Assembly: GCA_900763035.1 (NCBI GenBank)
Contig: CAAFIS010000276.1
Span: 1-5,523 of the forward strand
DNA from: Clostridia bacterium
Lineage (GTDB): Bacteria > Bacillota > Clostridia > Oscillospirales > Acutalibacteraceae
Direction: 5' to 3'
Length of the DNA stretch: 5,523 bases
Positions 1 to 5,523 of this stretch are shown piece after piece; the first letter of the stretch is position 1, and each line of letters begins with the position of its first letter. The position numbers and the translations under genes were made by a program. The notes under the pieces are model-generated. The model did not search any database. It was not told the DNA's origin and saw only the letters and a list, made by a program, of their open reading frames with translations.

Positions 1-22
1 TGAAACGACCGAAGAAAATATC

Positions 23-57
23 ATGCCCGCCGGAGAGCGCTGCTCTCCGGCGGGCAT
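23..57 (-). terminator. Strong hairpin terminator, probably bidirectional
   Basis: A perfect 16-bp inverted repeat (arms 23-38 and 42-57) closes on a 3-nt GCT loop and is GC-rich through most of the stem. It begins 20 nt past the TGA stop (78-80) of the minus-strand ABC transporter gene. On the minus strand the stem is followed by GATATTTTC, a moderate T-tract. On the plus strand it is followed by ATTTTAT. The structure can therefore act as an intrinsic terminator for the ABC gene and possibly for a gene converging from the left, which is outside the window. Positions 1-22 hold nothing else I can assign. Confidence 0.85.
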
Positions 58-77
58 ATTTTATCGATGGGTGAGGA

Positions 78-2939
78 TCAGCGGCCGCGGATGGCGTCGA
101 TCGGGCGCTTGGCGGCGATGCGGCGCACGGGGAAGAAGCTGGCCAGTGCCGCGACGAGCAGACTGACCGCGAACAGCAGCAGCGTCTGCCGCAGGCCGAA
201 CCCGAGCACGGTGACGAGGATGTGCAGCTCGTTACGGATCAGGGCGTTGATCCATCCGGTCAGCAGTGCGACACCGACGGTAGACAGGACGAAATTGATC
301 ATGGCGATGATGAACGCCTCGGCAAAGAAGATGCGGAACACATCGTTGCTGCGCGAGCCGATGGCGCGCAGGATGCCGATCTCCTGCTTCTTATAAGCGA
401 TGCTGACGGCGATGAAGTTGGCCAGCATCAGCGAGGCGAACAGCGCGAACGCGATGCCGATCCCCAAAAAGCCCTTGGCGAGCGTGCCGAGCAGATCGTT
501 GAGCGCGTCGAGCTCGAACGTGACGGCGTTGGACAGCGGGTAGCGCACGCCGTCCGTGCCGCGGTAGCAGGTGCGCACGACGGTGCGCACGCCGTCCGCC
601 GTGTCGGGCATCCGTCCGGCAGCGAAGGTGTAGCTGCCGTCCTCGTCGGTGGTGAGCAGAGAATACAGCGTGCTGCCGACGACGACCGTGTCCGACAGCG
701 TCGGGTCGGTCCGGTAGTCGATGACCCCAACGATCCGGTAGCCGTCGATCCGGTCATCCAAGGTGGTGCGGCGGCTGTCCTCGATCAGGCTGCCGTTGCC
801 GGGCTGCGCGAGCAGCCGCCGGACGAGCTGCCGCAATGCCTCGGTGTCGCCCTCGGCCGGCAGACCGGTGTTCCCGTCGCCGTAGACCGGCTCGTCATCG
901 GTCACGGCCGTACCGGCGGAGCCTTGCAGCTGTTGGAGCGGGTAGGCGATCAGATCCAGCGACACGATCAGATCCTTTTCACCAAGGGCGGTCTGCGCGC
1001 CGTCGAGCCAGACGATGTCCTTTCGGTCGATGTCGGACAGGCGGGCGATGTAGTCCGGTGCGATGCCGATCGGGGCGTTCGCGGCGCCGTCCGGCTGCTC
1101 CGTGTACAGATACAGGCTGTTGTACCCGTTTTGGTTGATCTGGCGCGTGGACGGCTCGGCCTCGATCAGGCGGTCGACATATCCGCTGCCGACGAAGCCG
1201 GTGGCGTGCAGGCTATAGCGCAGGGCATAGCTCCATTCCTGCGACAGGGCGAAGCGCGCCATGATCTCCACCGTGGTCATGGCGTCGGTCTGCGGCTCCG
1301 TCAGGACCATATAGCGCTCGAGATCCGGCTGCGTATCGATCACGCCGGTGACGGTGAAGGCCTTTTCGTCGATGCGGACCGTTTTGCCCACCATGTCGGC
1401 CGCAGACGCGATCTTTACTGCGATCGGCGCGCCCTTTTCGTCCGTGCGGCCGTCGGTGTAGCCCATGCGGATGAACGACTGGCAGACAAAGGAGGTCAGC
1501 ACGATCTCGTCCTTCGTGCCGTCGGGCAGACGCCCAGCGACGAGCGGCCAGCCGAGGCGGTCGAGCGTCTGTTCATCGATCTGGACAAGGCCGTTGAGCG
1601 CGGTGGGGAACACGTTGCGCAGGCGCGTGGCCTCGTTTTCGTCCTTCGGGCAAAGGCTCTCATTGAACCGGAGGCGGCTGTCGCGCGGGACGTACACGCC
1701 CACCACCGGCACGCCGGTCTGCTCGGTGAAGGCGGTCAGATCCTTCGGCAGCAGCCGCAGGCCGGAAACGGTCATCGGCCCGTTATCGGCGCTTTGGCCG
1801 TCGGTGACGGTCATCTCCTTATCGACGGCGACATAGTCCGTCCCGGTATCGAGCAGCGAATCGGTGCAGGCGCGGATATGGTCGTATCCGGCGAAGGTGT
1901 CCGCCAGACCGAACAGGCCGAACGCGATGCACGACAGGATGATCGTGACGGCCAGACGCAGCCGCTTATGCCCAAGGCTGCTGCCGCCGATCTTGAACGC
2001 GCAGCGCAGCGGCAGGCGGGAGCGGATCAGCGAAAAGCCGCCGCCCTCGCCCTGCACGGCGGCCGGATCGGTCGGCACGGCGTGCCGCCGTGCCGCCGGG
2101 GCGGCTGAAAGCGTTACCGCCTGCGGCCGGTCCTTGGCCAAAGCGTCGATGTAGGCGTTGATCTGCGCACGGTCCTCCTCGGTCAGATGATAGCCGGGGG
2201 CAAGGGTGACCGTACTGCCGGAGAACGTGAGCGGCTGTGCCGCGTCTGTCTGCGGTGTGCCCTGCTCGGTGTAGGTGACGTCGGCGACGACGCGGCCGTC
2301 CGCCAATTCGATGATGCGGTCGGCGTACCGCTCGGCAAATTCGCGGTCGTGTGAAACGACGATCACCAGCCGGTCGGCGGACAGGCGCTTGAGCGTGTCT
2401 AAGATCTGCCGTCCGGTGGCGGAATCGAGCGCGCCGGTCGGCTCGTCCGCCATGATGATGCGCGGCTGCTTGACCAGCGCACGGGCGATCGCCACGCGCT
2501 GCTTCTGGCCGCCGGACAGCTCGTTCGGGCGGCGCGCGCCGTAGCCGTCGAGATCGACCTCATGCAGGATCTGAGCGATCTGTTCGTCGGTCGCGCGGCG
2601 GCCCTGCAGCTCGATCGCCAAGGCGATGTTCGCGCCGACGGTGAACTCGTCAAGGATATTGTATTCCTGAAAAATGAAGCCGACGTAGGTGTTGCGGTAG
2701 CTGTCGAAATGCTCCTGTCGGAAGTTTTCGGCGGATGCGCCGCGGATCAGGATCTTGCCGCTGTCGGCGCGGTCGAGACCGCCCAGCAGATTGAGCAGCG
2801 TCGATTTGCCGCTGCCGGACTTGCCCAGCAAAAACACCATCCCGTGCGACGGCAGCCGCAGCGAAACATGATCGAGCGCCGTGACGGGCACGCCGCGCTT
2901 CGGCCGGTAGATCTTGGTGAGTTCGCGGATCTCGAGCAT
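78..2939 (-). CDS. Fused ABC transporter ATP-binding/FtsX-type permease (MacB-like architecture)
   Basis: This 953-residue protein joins an ATPase and a permease in one chain. The ATPase (about 1-220) shows Walker A GKSGSGKST (39-47), Q-loop Gln91, signature LSGGQKQR (141-148), Walker B IIMADE with Asp165/Glu166, D-loop ALDS (170-173) and H-loop His197, so it should hydrolyse ATP. A cytoplasmic linker (about 221-325) leads to TM1 (about 327-348). An extracytoplasmic domain of roughly 465 residues (about 350-815) follows, then three C-terminal helices (about 822-848, 871-896, 906-936). The FtsX hallmark KQEIGILRAIGSRSNDVF (851-868) lies between TM2 and TM3. NBD-TM1-large outer domain-TM2-4 is the MacB topology. 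Relatives transmit mechanical force to export or release peptides or lipoproteins, or to resist antimicrobials; the substrate here is unknown. The start is supported by AGAGGG (2946-2951) six nt upstream. No partner subunit is adjacent, fitting a self-contained homodimer. No convincing -35/-10 was found upstream. Family assignment is firm; substrate is not. Confidence 0.95.
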   Translation of the reverse strand: MLEIRELTKIYRPKRGVPVTALDHVSLRLPSHGMVFLLGKSGSGKSTLLNLLGGLDRADSGKILIRGASAENFRQEHFDSYRNTYVGFIFQEYNILDEFTVGANIALAIELQGRRATDEQIAQILHEVDLDGYGARRPNELSGGQKQRVAIARALVKQPRIIMADEPTGALDSATGRQILDTLKRLSADRLVIVVSHDREFAERYADRIIELADGRVVADVTYTEQGTPQTDAAQPLTFSGSTVTLAPGYHLTEEDRAQINAYIDALAKDRPQAVTLSAAPAARRHAVPTDPAAVQGEGGGFSLIRSRLPLRCAFKIGGSSLGHKRLRLAVTIILSCIAFGLFGLADTFAGYDHIRACTDSLLDTGTDYVAVDKEMTVTDGQSADNGPMTVSGLRLLPKDLTAFTEQTGVPVVGVYVPRDSRLRFNESLCPKDENEATRLRNVFPTALNGLVQIDEQTLDRLGWPLVAGRLPDGTKDEIVLTSFVCQSFIRMGYTDGRTDEKGAPIAVKIASAADMVGKTVRIDEKAFTVTGVIDTQPDLERYMVLTEPQTDAMTTVEIMARFALSQEWSYALRYSLHATGFVGSGYVDRLIEAEPSTRQINQNGYNSLYLYTEQPDGAANAPIGIAPDYIARLSDIDRKDIVWLDGAQTALGEKDLIVSLDLIAYPLQQLQGSAGTAVTDDEPVYGDGNTGLPAEGDTEALRQLVRRLLAQPGNGSLIEDSRRTTLDDRIDGYRIVGVIDYRTDPTLSDTVVVGSTLYSLLTTDEDGSYTFAAGRMPDTADGVRTVVRTCYRGTDGVRYPLSNAVTFELDALNDLLGTLAKGFLGIGIAFALFASLMLANFIAVSIAYKKQEIGILRAIGSRSNDVFRIFFAEAFIIAMINFVLSTVGVALLTGWINALIRNELHILVTVLGFGLRQTLLLFAVSLLVAALASFFPVRRIAAKRPIDAIRGR

Positions 2940-2968
2940 AGGGTTCCCTCTTTTCTTATCATGGCGGG

Positions 2969-2988
2969 AAATGCTGCCGGGAGCATTT
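2969..2988. promoter_or_regulatory. Inverted repeat in divergent ABC/CmpB spacer, candidate operator
   Basis: AAATGCT (2969-2975) and AGCATTT (2982-2988) form a perfect 7-bp dyad around GCCGGG. It lies 30 nt upstream of the ABC transporter start and 68 nt upstream of the CmpB-family start, inside the 116-nt divergent spacer (2940-3055). No plus-strand gene ends just before it, so a terminator role is unlikely. An operator for a dimeric regulator or a 5'-leader hairpin fits better. I see no strong sigma-A promoter for either gene in this spacer, so the placement relative to a promoter cannot be stated. Confidence 0.35.
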
Positions 2989-3040
2989 TGCCGCGGTCGT
3001 TCGGATGATCGTCCCCGTTTGGTGCAGACTATGCGCGGGA

Positions 3041-3046
3041 AGGGAG
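3041..3046 (+). promoter_or_regulatory. Shine-Dalgarno site that sets the CmpB-family start
   Basis: AGGGAG ends nine nt before the ATG at 3056. The in-frame upstream ATG at 3005 has no purine-rich site before it and would add 17 residues (beginning MIVPVWCRLC) that do not resemble the family. The start at 3056 is therefore preferred. Confidence 0.75.
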
Positions 3047-3055
3047 ATCGGACGG

Positions 3056-3508
3056 ATGAAAAACGGGGAAAACGGGGCGGCTCTGCCGCCGATGCGGATC
3101 GGGACGCACGCTGCCGCGGCCGTCGTGGGCGGCCTTGGCTACAACCTGATCGAGCTGATGTGGCGCGGGCGCACCCATTGGACGATGTTTTTGCTTGGCG
3201 GCGCGTGCTTCGAGGCGATGGGGCTGATCCATCGGCATATGCGGCGCGTGCCGCTGGCCGTGCGCGGGGCGGTGTGCGCCGGGACGGTGACGGCGCTGGA
3301 GCTGCTTTGCGGGTGCGTCGTCAACCTGTGGCTGCACATGGACGTATGGGACTACAGCGACGTGCCGTTCAATATCTTGGGGCAGATCTGCCCGCTGTAC
3401 ACCGGGTTTTGGTATGCCTTGGGGCTGCTTTCCTGTCCGGTCTACCGTTTGGTCTGTGCGGCGCTGACCTTCCCGCACGACGGGCAGATCTCGGCCAGCG
3501 GGCACTGA
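3056..3508 (+). CDS. CmpB-family (putative ABC-transporter type IV) small membrane protein
   Basis: This is a 150-residue integral membrane protein with about four hydrophobic segments (roughly 17-36, 43-58, 67-91, 107-127). It carries motifs I associate with the Firmicutes family called putative ABC-transporter type IV (ABC_trans_CmpB): ELMWRGRTHWTMFLLGG (33-49) and WDYSDVPFNILGQIC (98-112). The family is common in Clostridia and its biochemical role is not established; the ABC name reflects annotation, and there is no ATP-binding motif here. ATG 3056 was chosen over ATG 3005 because it has AGGGAG nine nt upstream. It is divergent from the fused ABC transporter, so a functional link is possible but unproven. 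Its last 21 or so codons lie antisense inside nth, and the tail after TM4 (about 130-150) does not look like the basic tail I would expect in family members. It may have been reshaped by the overlap. Confidence 0.8.
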   Translation: MKNGENGAALPPMRIGTHAAAAVVGGLGYNLIELMWRGRTHWTMFLLGGACFEAMGLIHRHMRRVPLAVRGAVCAGTVTALELLCGCVVNLWLHMDVWDYSDVPFNILGQICPLYTGFWYALGLLSCPVYRLVCAALTFPHDGQISASGH

Positions 3509-4098
3509 CCGCACTTGGGCGCGCGGGCGGTGCACACCTCGCGCCCGAACAGCACGATCCGGTGGCAGAAGGCGTTGCTCTCCTGCGGGGGGAGCACGCG
3601 GCGCAGCTGCCGCTCGACCGATAGCGGATCCTTCGTGCCGTCGGTCAGGCCCAGCCGGCCGGTGATGCGGATACAATGCGTGTCTGCGACGACGGCGGGC
3701 TTGCCGAACACGTCCCCGCACACCAGGTTGGCGGTCTTGCGGCCGACGCCCGGCAGGCGCGTCAGCTCCTCCACCGTGTCCGGCAGAACGCCGCCGAACT
3801 CGTCGCGCAGCATGATGCACATGGCCACGATGTCGCGCGCCTTGGTCTGGTACAGGCCACAGGAGCGGATGTATCCGCCGACCTCCTCCGGCGTCGCCTC
3901 GGCGAATGCGTCGAGTGTGGGGAAACGCGCGAACAGCGCCGGGGTGACCATATTGACGCGCGCATCCGTGCACTGCGCGGACAGGCGCGTGGCGATCAGC
4001 AGCTGCAGCGGCTGCTCCGCCTCGAGCGAGCAGACCGCCTGTGGGTAGCGCTGTTTGAGTATCTCGATCGCCGCTGCGGCGCGTTGTTTTTTGGTCAT
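3442..4098 (-). CDS. nth: Endonuclease III, base-excision DNA glycosylase/AP lyase
   Basis: This 218-residue protein removes oxidised pyrimidines from DNA and nicks the resulting abasic site, starting base excision repair in the cytoplasm. The helix-hairpin-helix LPGVGRKTAN (115-124) contains catalytic Lys121, and VVADTHCIRITGRLGL (136-151) contains catalytic Asp139; these match E. coli Lys120 and Asp138. The lesion-pocket motif RLSAQCTD (38-45) is present. The [4Fe-4S] ligands are Cys189, Cys196, Cys199 and Cys205 in the canonical C-X6-C-X2-C-X5-C spacing. Length is normal for the family (E. coli about 211). The start has a GAGGTGA Shine-Dalgarno six nt upstream and a strong promoter beyond it. 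The gene is divergent from rarA and overlaps the CmpB-family gene tail-to-tail by 67 bp, which includes the codons for Cys199 and Cys205. All key residues are intact, so activity is expected. Confidence 0.97.
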   Translation of the reverse strand: MTKKQRAAAAIEILKQRYPQAVCSLEAEQPLQLLIATRLSAQCTDARVNMVTPALFARFPTLDAFAEATPEEVGGYIRSCGLYQTKARDIVAMCIMLRDEFGGVLPDTVEELTRLPGVGRKTANLVCGDVFGKPAVVADTHCIRITGRLGLTDGTKDPLSVERQLRRVLPPQESNAFCHRIVLFGREVCTARAPKCGQCPLAEICPSCGKVSAAQTKR

Positions 4099-4104
4099 GG
4101 CCGT

Positions 4105-4111
4105 TCACCTC
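4105..4111 (-). promoter_or_regulatory. Shine-Dalgarno site of nth, at the predicted mRNA 5' end
   Basis: Minus-strand GAGGTGA lies six nt before the nth ATG (4096-4098). The predicted transcription start from the -10 box at 4118-4123 falls near 4111, so the ribosome site would begin almost at the first transcribed base and the leader would be only about 13 nt. The leader would leave almost no room for a 5'-UTR control element. Confidence 0.75.
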
Positions 4112-4112
4112 A

Positions 4113-4135
4113 GCCCGATCATACCACGATCGGGC
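4113..4135. promoter_or_regulatory. 8-bp inverted repeat over the nth -10 box, candidate operator
   Basis: GCCCGATC (4113-4120) and GATCGGGC (4128-4135) form a perfect 8-bp dyad around ATACCAC. The left arm shares 4118-4120 with the nth -10 box (4118-4123), and the right arm lies in the promoter spacer. A dimeric protein bound here would block RNA polymerase. It is not followed by a T-tract on either strand, and both adjacent genes point away from it, so it is not a terminator. The regulator is unknown, and GC-rich dyads can arise by chance. Confidence 0.45.
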
Positions 4136-4146
4136 CGAAGTGTCAA
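4118..4146 (-). promoter_or_regulatory. Sigma-A type promoter of nth
   Basis: Read on the minus strand, a perfect -35 TTGACA (4141-4146), a 17-nt spacer (4124-4140) and -10 TATGAT (4118-4123, one mismatch to TATAAT) precede nth. The expected start point is near 4111. It is a mirror of the rarA promoter, with the same hexamers and spacing. A strong housekeeping promoter is expected unless repressed. Confidence 0.88.
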
Positions 4147-4156
4147 CCGCAAGCGG

Positions 4157-4170
4157 CGAACAAATGGTCT
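4157..4170. promoter_or_regulatory. Candidate LexA (SOS) box between nth and rarA promoters
   Basis: CGAACAAATGGTCT fits the Gram-positive LexA/DinR consensus CGAACRNRYGTTYC at 12 of 14 positions; the mismatches are G for T at 4167 and T for C at 4170. The left half-site CGAAC is intact and the right half-site is degenerate. It sits between the two divergent -35 boxes, 10 nt from that of nth and 7 nt from that of rarA. Both flanking genes act in DNA repair or fork handling, which makes damage control plausible. The degenerate half and the position upstream of, rather than across, the core promoters argue for weak or no repression. Confidence 0.4.
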
Positions 4171-4177
4171 TTTTTGC

Positions 4178-4206
4178 TTGACAAACGCCGCGCGCGGGTG
4201 TATGAT
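4178..4206 (+). promoter_or_regulatory. Sigma-A type promoter of rarA
   Basis: Perfect -35 TTGACA (4178-4183), a 17-nt spacer (4184-4200) and -10 TATGAT (4201-4206) precede rarA. The expected transcription start is near 4213, giving a leader of about 28 nt. The -35 boxes of this promoter and the nth promoter stand back-to-back with 31 nt between them. Confidence 0.88.
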
Positions 4207-4228
4207 GGACGGGAAAACGGCGAAAAGC

Positions 4229-4234
4229 GAGGGA
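4229..4234 (+). promoter_or_regulatory. Shine-Dalgarno site that sets the rarA start
   Basis: GAGGGA lies six nt before ATG 4241, the start whose frame gives the conserved RarA N-terminus (PLADRIRPTTLDDVVGQ). A competing out-of-frame ATG at 4234-4236 overlaps the end of this site and is too close to be served by it. Confidence 0.75.
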
Positions 4235-4240
4235 TGAAGG

Positions 4241-5523
4241 ATGAGTGCACCGCTGGCGGATCGGATCCGGCCGACGACGCTCGACGACGTGGTGGGGCAG
4301 CGGCATCTGCTTGCGCCCGGCAAGGCGCTGCGCAGCATATTGGATCACGGGCGCATCCCGAACCTGATCTTCTACGGGCCGTCCGGCGTGGGCAAAACGA
4401 CCGTGGCGCGCATCATCGCCGAGCGCACGGATATGCGCCTGCACAAGCTCAACGGCACGACGGCCTCGACGGCAGACATCAAGGCCGTCGTCGACGAGCT
4501 GGATACCTTTGCGGGCGTGGGCGGGATCCTGCTGTATCTGGACGAGATCCAGTATTTCAACAAGCGGCAGCAGCAGACGCTGCTGGAATACATCGAGAAC
4601 GGGCGGATCACGCTGATCGCCTCGACGACCGAGAATCCGTATTTTTATGTGTACAACGCGATCCTCAGCCGATCGACGGTGTTCGAGTTCAAGGCCGTCG
4701 AGCCGGAGGAGATCCTGCGCGCGGTGCAGCGCGGCTTTGCCTTCCTGCGCGAGGAGCAGGGGCACGACATCGTCGTCGATCCGGCGGCGGCCGAGCATAT
4801 CGCCCGCTCCTGCGGCGGCGATGTGCGCAAGGCGCTCAATGCCGTGGAGCTGTGCGCGCTGGCGGGGACACTGCAGCCGGACGGCAGTGTGCAGGTGACG
4901 CCGGACACGGCGAAGCAGCTGGCCCAGCGCAGTGCCATGCGCTATGACCGCGAGGGGGACGAGCATTATGATATCGTTTCCGCTTATCAAAAATCCATGC
5001 GCGGCTCCGATCCCGATGCGGCGCTGCATTATCTGGCCCGGTTGCTGGAGAGCGGGGATCTGCCCTCGGCCTGCCGCCGCCTGATGGTGTGCGCCAGCGA
5101 GGACGTGGGGCTGGCTTATCCGATGATCCTGCCGATCGTGAAGGCAGCGGTGGACATCGCGCAGCAGGTGGGGCTGCCGGAGGCGCGGATCCCGCTGGCG
5201 GACGCGGTGGTCATGGTGTGTCAGGCGCCGAAATCGAACGCGGCATATCTGGGGATCAATGCCGCGATGGCCGACGTGCGCGCCGGGCGCAGCGGCCCGA
5301 TCCCGCGGCAGCTGCAAAACAAGCACTATGACGGTGACGACGTGCCGAAGGAGAAAAAGGGGCAGTTTTATCTGTATCCGCACGATTTTCCCGGCCACTG
5401 GGTGCAGCAGCAGTATCTGCCGGACGCGCTGCGCGGGCAGGTGTACTATCATCCCGGCGACAACAAGAGCGAGCAGTCCTTCGCCGCGTATCAGGATAGC
5501 ATCCGGGGGATGAAAAAAGAGAA
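4241..5523 (+). CDS. rarA: RarA/MgsA replication-associated recombination AAA+ ATPase (3' end cut by window)
   Basis: The visible 427 residues form an almost complete RarA (MgsA; YrvN in Bacillus), a tetrameric clamp-loader-like ATPase that acts at stalled replication forks and in recombination with SSB and DNA ends. The AAA+ core shows Walker A GPSGVGKTT (46-54), Walker B LLYLDEIQYFNK (97-108) with Asp101/Glu102, sensor 1 ASTTENP (127-133), arginine finger LSRS with Arg144, and sensor 2 GGDVRKALN (192-200) with Arg196. The C-terminal MgsA domain follows, with SAYQKSMRGSDPDAALHYLA (247-266) and ASEDVGLAYP (285-294). The YFYVYNAILSRSTVFEF segment (134-150) is, as I recall, typical of clostridial members. 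No stop codon is reached before 5523; family length suggests only a few residues are missing. Start ATG 4241 has GAGGGA six nt upstream and a strong promoter. It is divergent from nth and may share damage-responsive control. Confidence 0.95.
   Translation, partial: MSAPLADRIRPTTLDDVVGQRHLLAPGKALRSILDHGRIPNLIFYGPSGVGKTTVARIIAERTDMRLHKLNGTTASTADIKAVVDELDTFAGVGGILLYLDEIQYFNKRQQQTLLEYIENGRITLIASTTENPYFYVYNAILSRSTVFEFKAVEPEEILRAVQRGFAFLREEQGHDIVVDPAAAEHIARSCGGDVRKALNAVELCALAGTLQPDGSVQVTPDTAKQLAQRSAMRYDREGDEHYDIVSAYQKSMRGSDPDAALHYLARLLESGDLPSACRRLMVCASEDVGLAYPMILPIVKAAVDIAQQVGLPEARIPLADAVVMVCQAPKSNAAYLGINAAMADVRAGRSGPIPRQLQNKHYDGDDVPKEKKGQFYLYPHDFPGHWVQQQYLPDALRGQVYYHPGDNKSEQSFAAYQDSIRGMKKE

Noticed and set aside
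1..22. TGA at 1-3 as the stop of a gene entering from the left
   Set aside because: Three bases cannot show a gene end; only the hairpin at 23-57 is supported here.
222..2108. 628-codon plus-strand open frame antisense to the ABC transporter
   Set aside because: It lies wholly inside a gene with complete ABC motifs, its product is Arg/Asp/Gly/Val-rich without recognisable domains or membrane segments, and GC-rich codon bias opens antisense frames.
3005..3055. Upstream ATG 3005 as the CmpB-family start
   Set aside because: No ribosome binding site precedes it and the added residues do not fit the family; ATG 3056 has a good site.
3517..3546. GGGCGCG/CGCGCCC hairpin just past the CmpB-family stop, possible terminator
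   Set aside because: It lies inside nth coding sequence, has a 16-nt loop and no following T-tract. A GC-rich coding region gives such stems by chance.
4202..4237. Eleven-codon ATG-ATG open frame just upstream of rarA (possible leader peptide)
   Set aside because: Its start codons lie inside the rarA -10 box, upstream of the predicted transcription start, so it would not be on the mRNA.
3676..4947. 423-codon plus-strand frame through nth, the promoter region and rarA
   Set aside because: It crosses two promoters and is out of frame with rarA, whose frame carries all AAA+ motifs. The ATG at 4234 in this frame is served poorly by the Shine-Dalgarno site.
3029..5452. 807-codon minus-strand open frame across three genes
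   Set aside because: It runs antisense to rarA and to the CmpB-family gene and out of frame through nth. The product is low-complexity and His/Arg-rich, with no domain; it is a codon-bias shadow.

Overview
The window looks like chromosomal DNA of a GC-rich Gram-positive anaerobe, most likely a Clostridia/Oscillospirales-type Firmicute. This inference rests on strong purine-rich Shine-Dalgarno sites before every start, sigma-A type promoters, and the protein families present: a Firmicutes-style fused ABC ATPase/FtsX permease, a short CmpB-type membrane protein, and a RarA of the clostridial sequence type. No species can be named. No RNA genes, mobile elements, CRISPR arrays or phage genes were seen.

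Layout. Positions 23-57 hold a 16-bp perfect hairpin, the probable terminator of the first gene. Positions 78-2939 (minus) encode a 953-residue fused ABC transporter (ATPase, one membrane helix, large extracytoplasmic domain, three more helices). A 116-nt divergent spacer with a small dyad separates it from a 150-residue CmpB-family membrane protein (3056-3508, plus). That gene runs tail-to-tail into endonuclease III (nth, 3442-4098, minus), and the two coding regions overlap by 67 bp. A 142-nt divergent spacer then carries back-to-back promoters for nth and for rarA (4241 to the window end, plus), a replication-associated AAA+ ATPase that is cut by the window edge.

Function. The left half is envelope or transport. 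The right half is a divergent DNA-repair pair: base excision repair (Nth) and stalled-fork/recombination handling (RarA). The most informative part of the window is the nth-rarA spacer. Both promoters read TTGACA-N17-TATGAT. An 8-bp inverted repeat covers the nth -10 box. A 12-of-14 match to the Gram-positive LexA (SOS) box lies between the two -35 boxes. This suggests, without proving, shared damage-responsive control. I found no evidence of a wholly novel system; the genes belong to known families and the interest lies in regulation and gene overlap.
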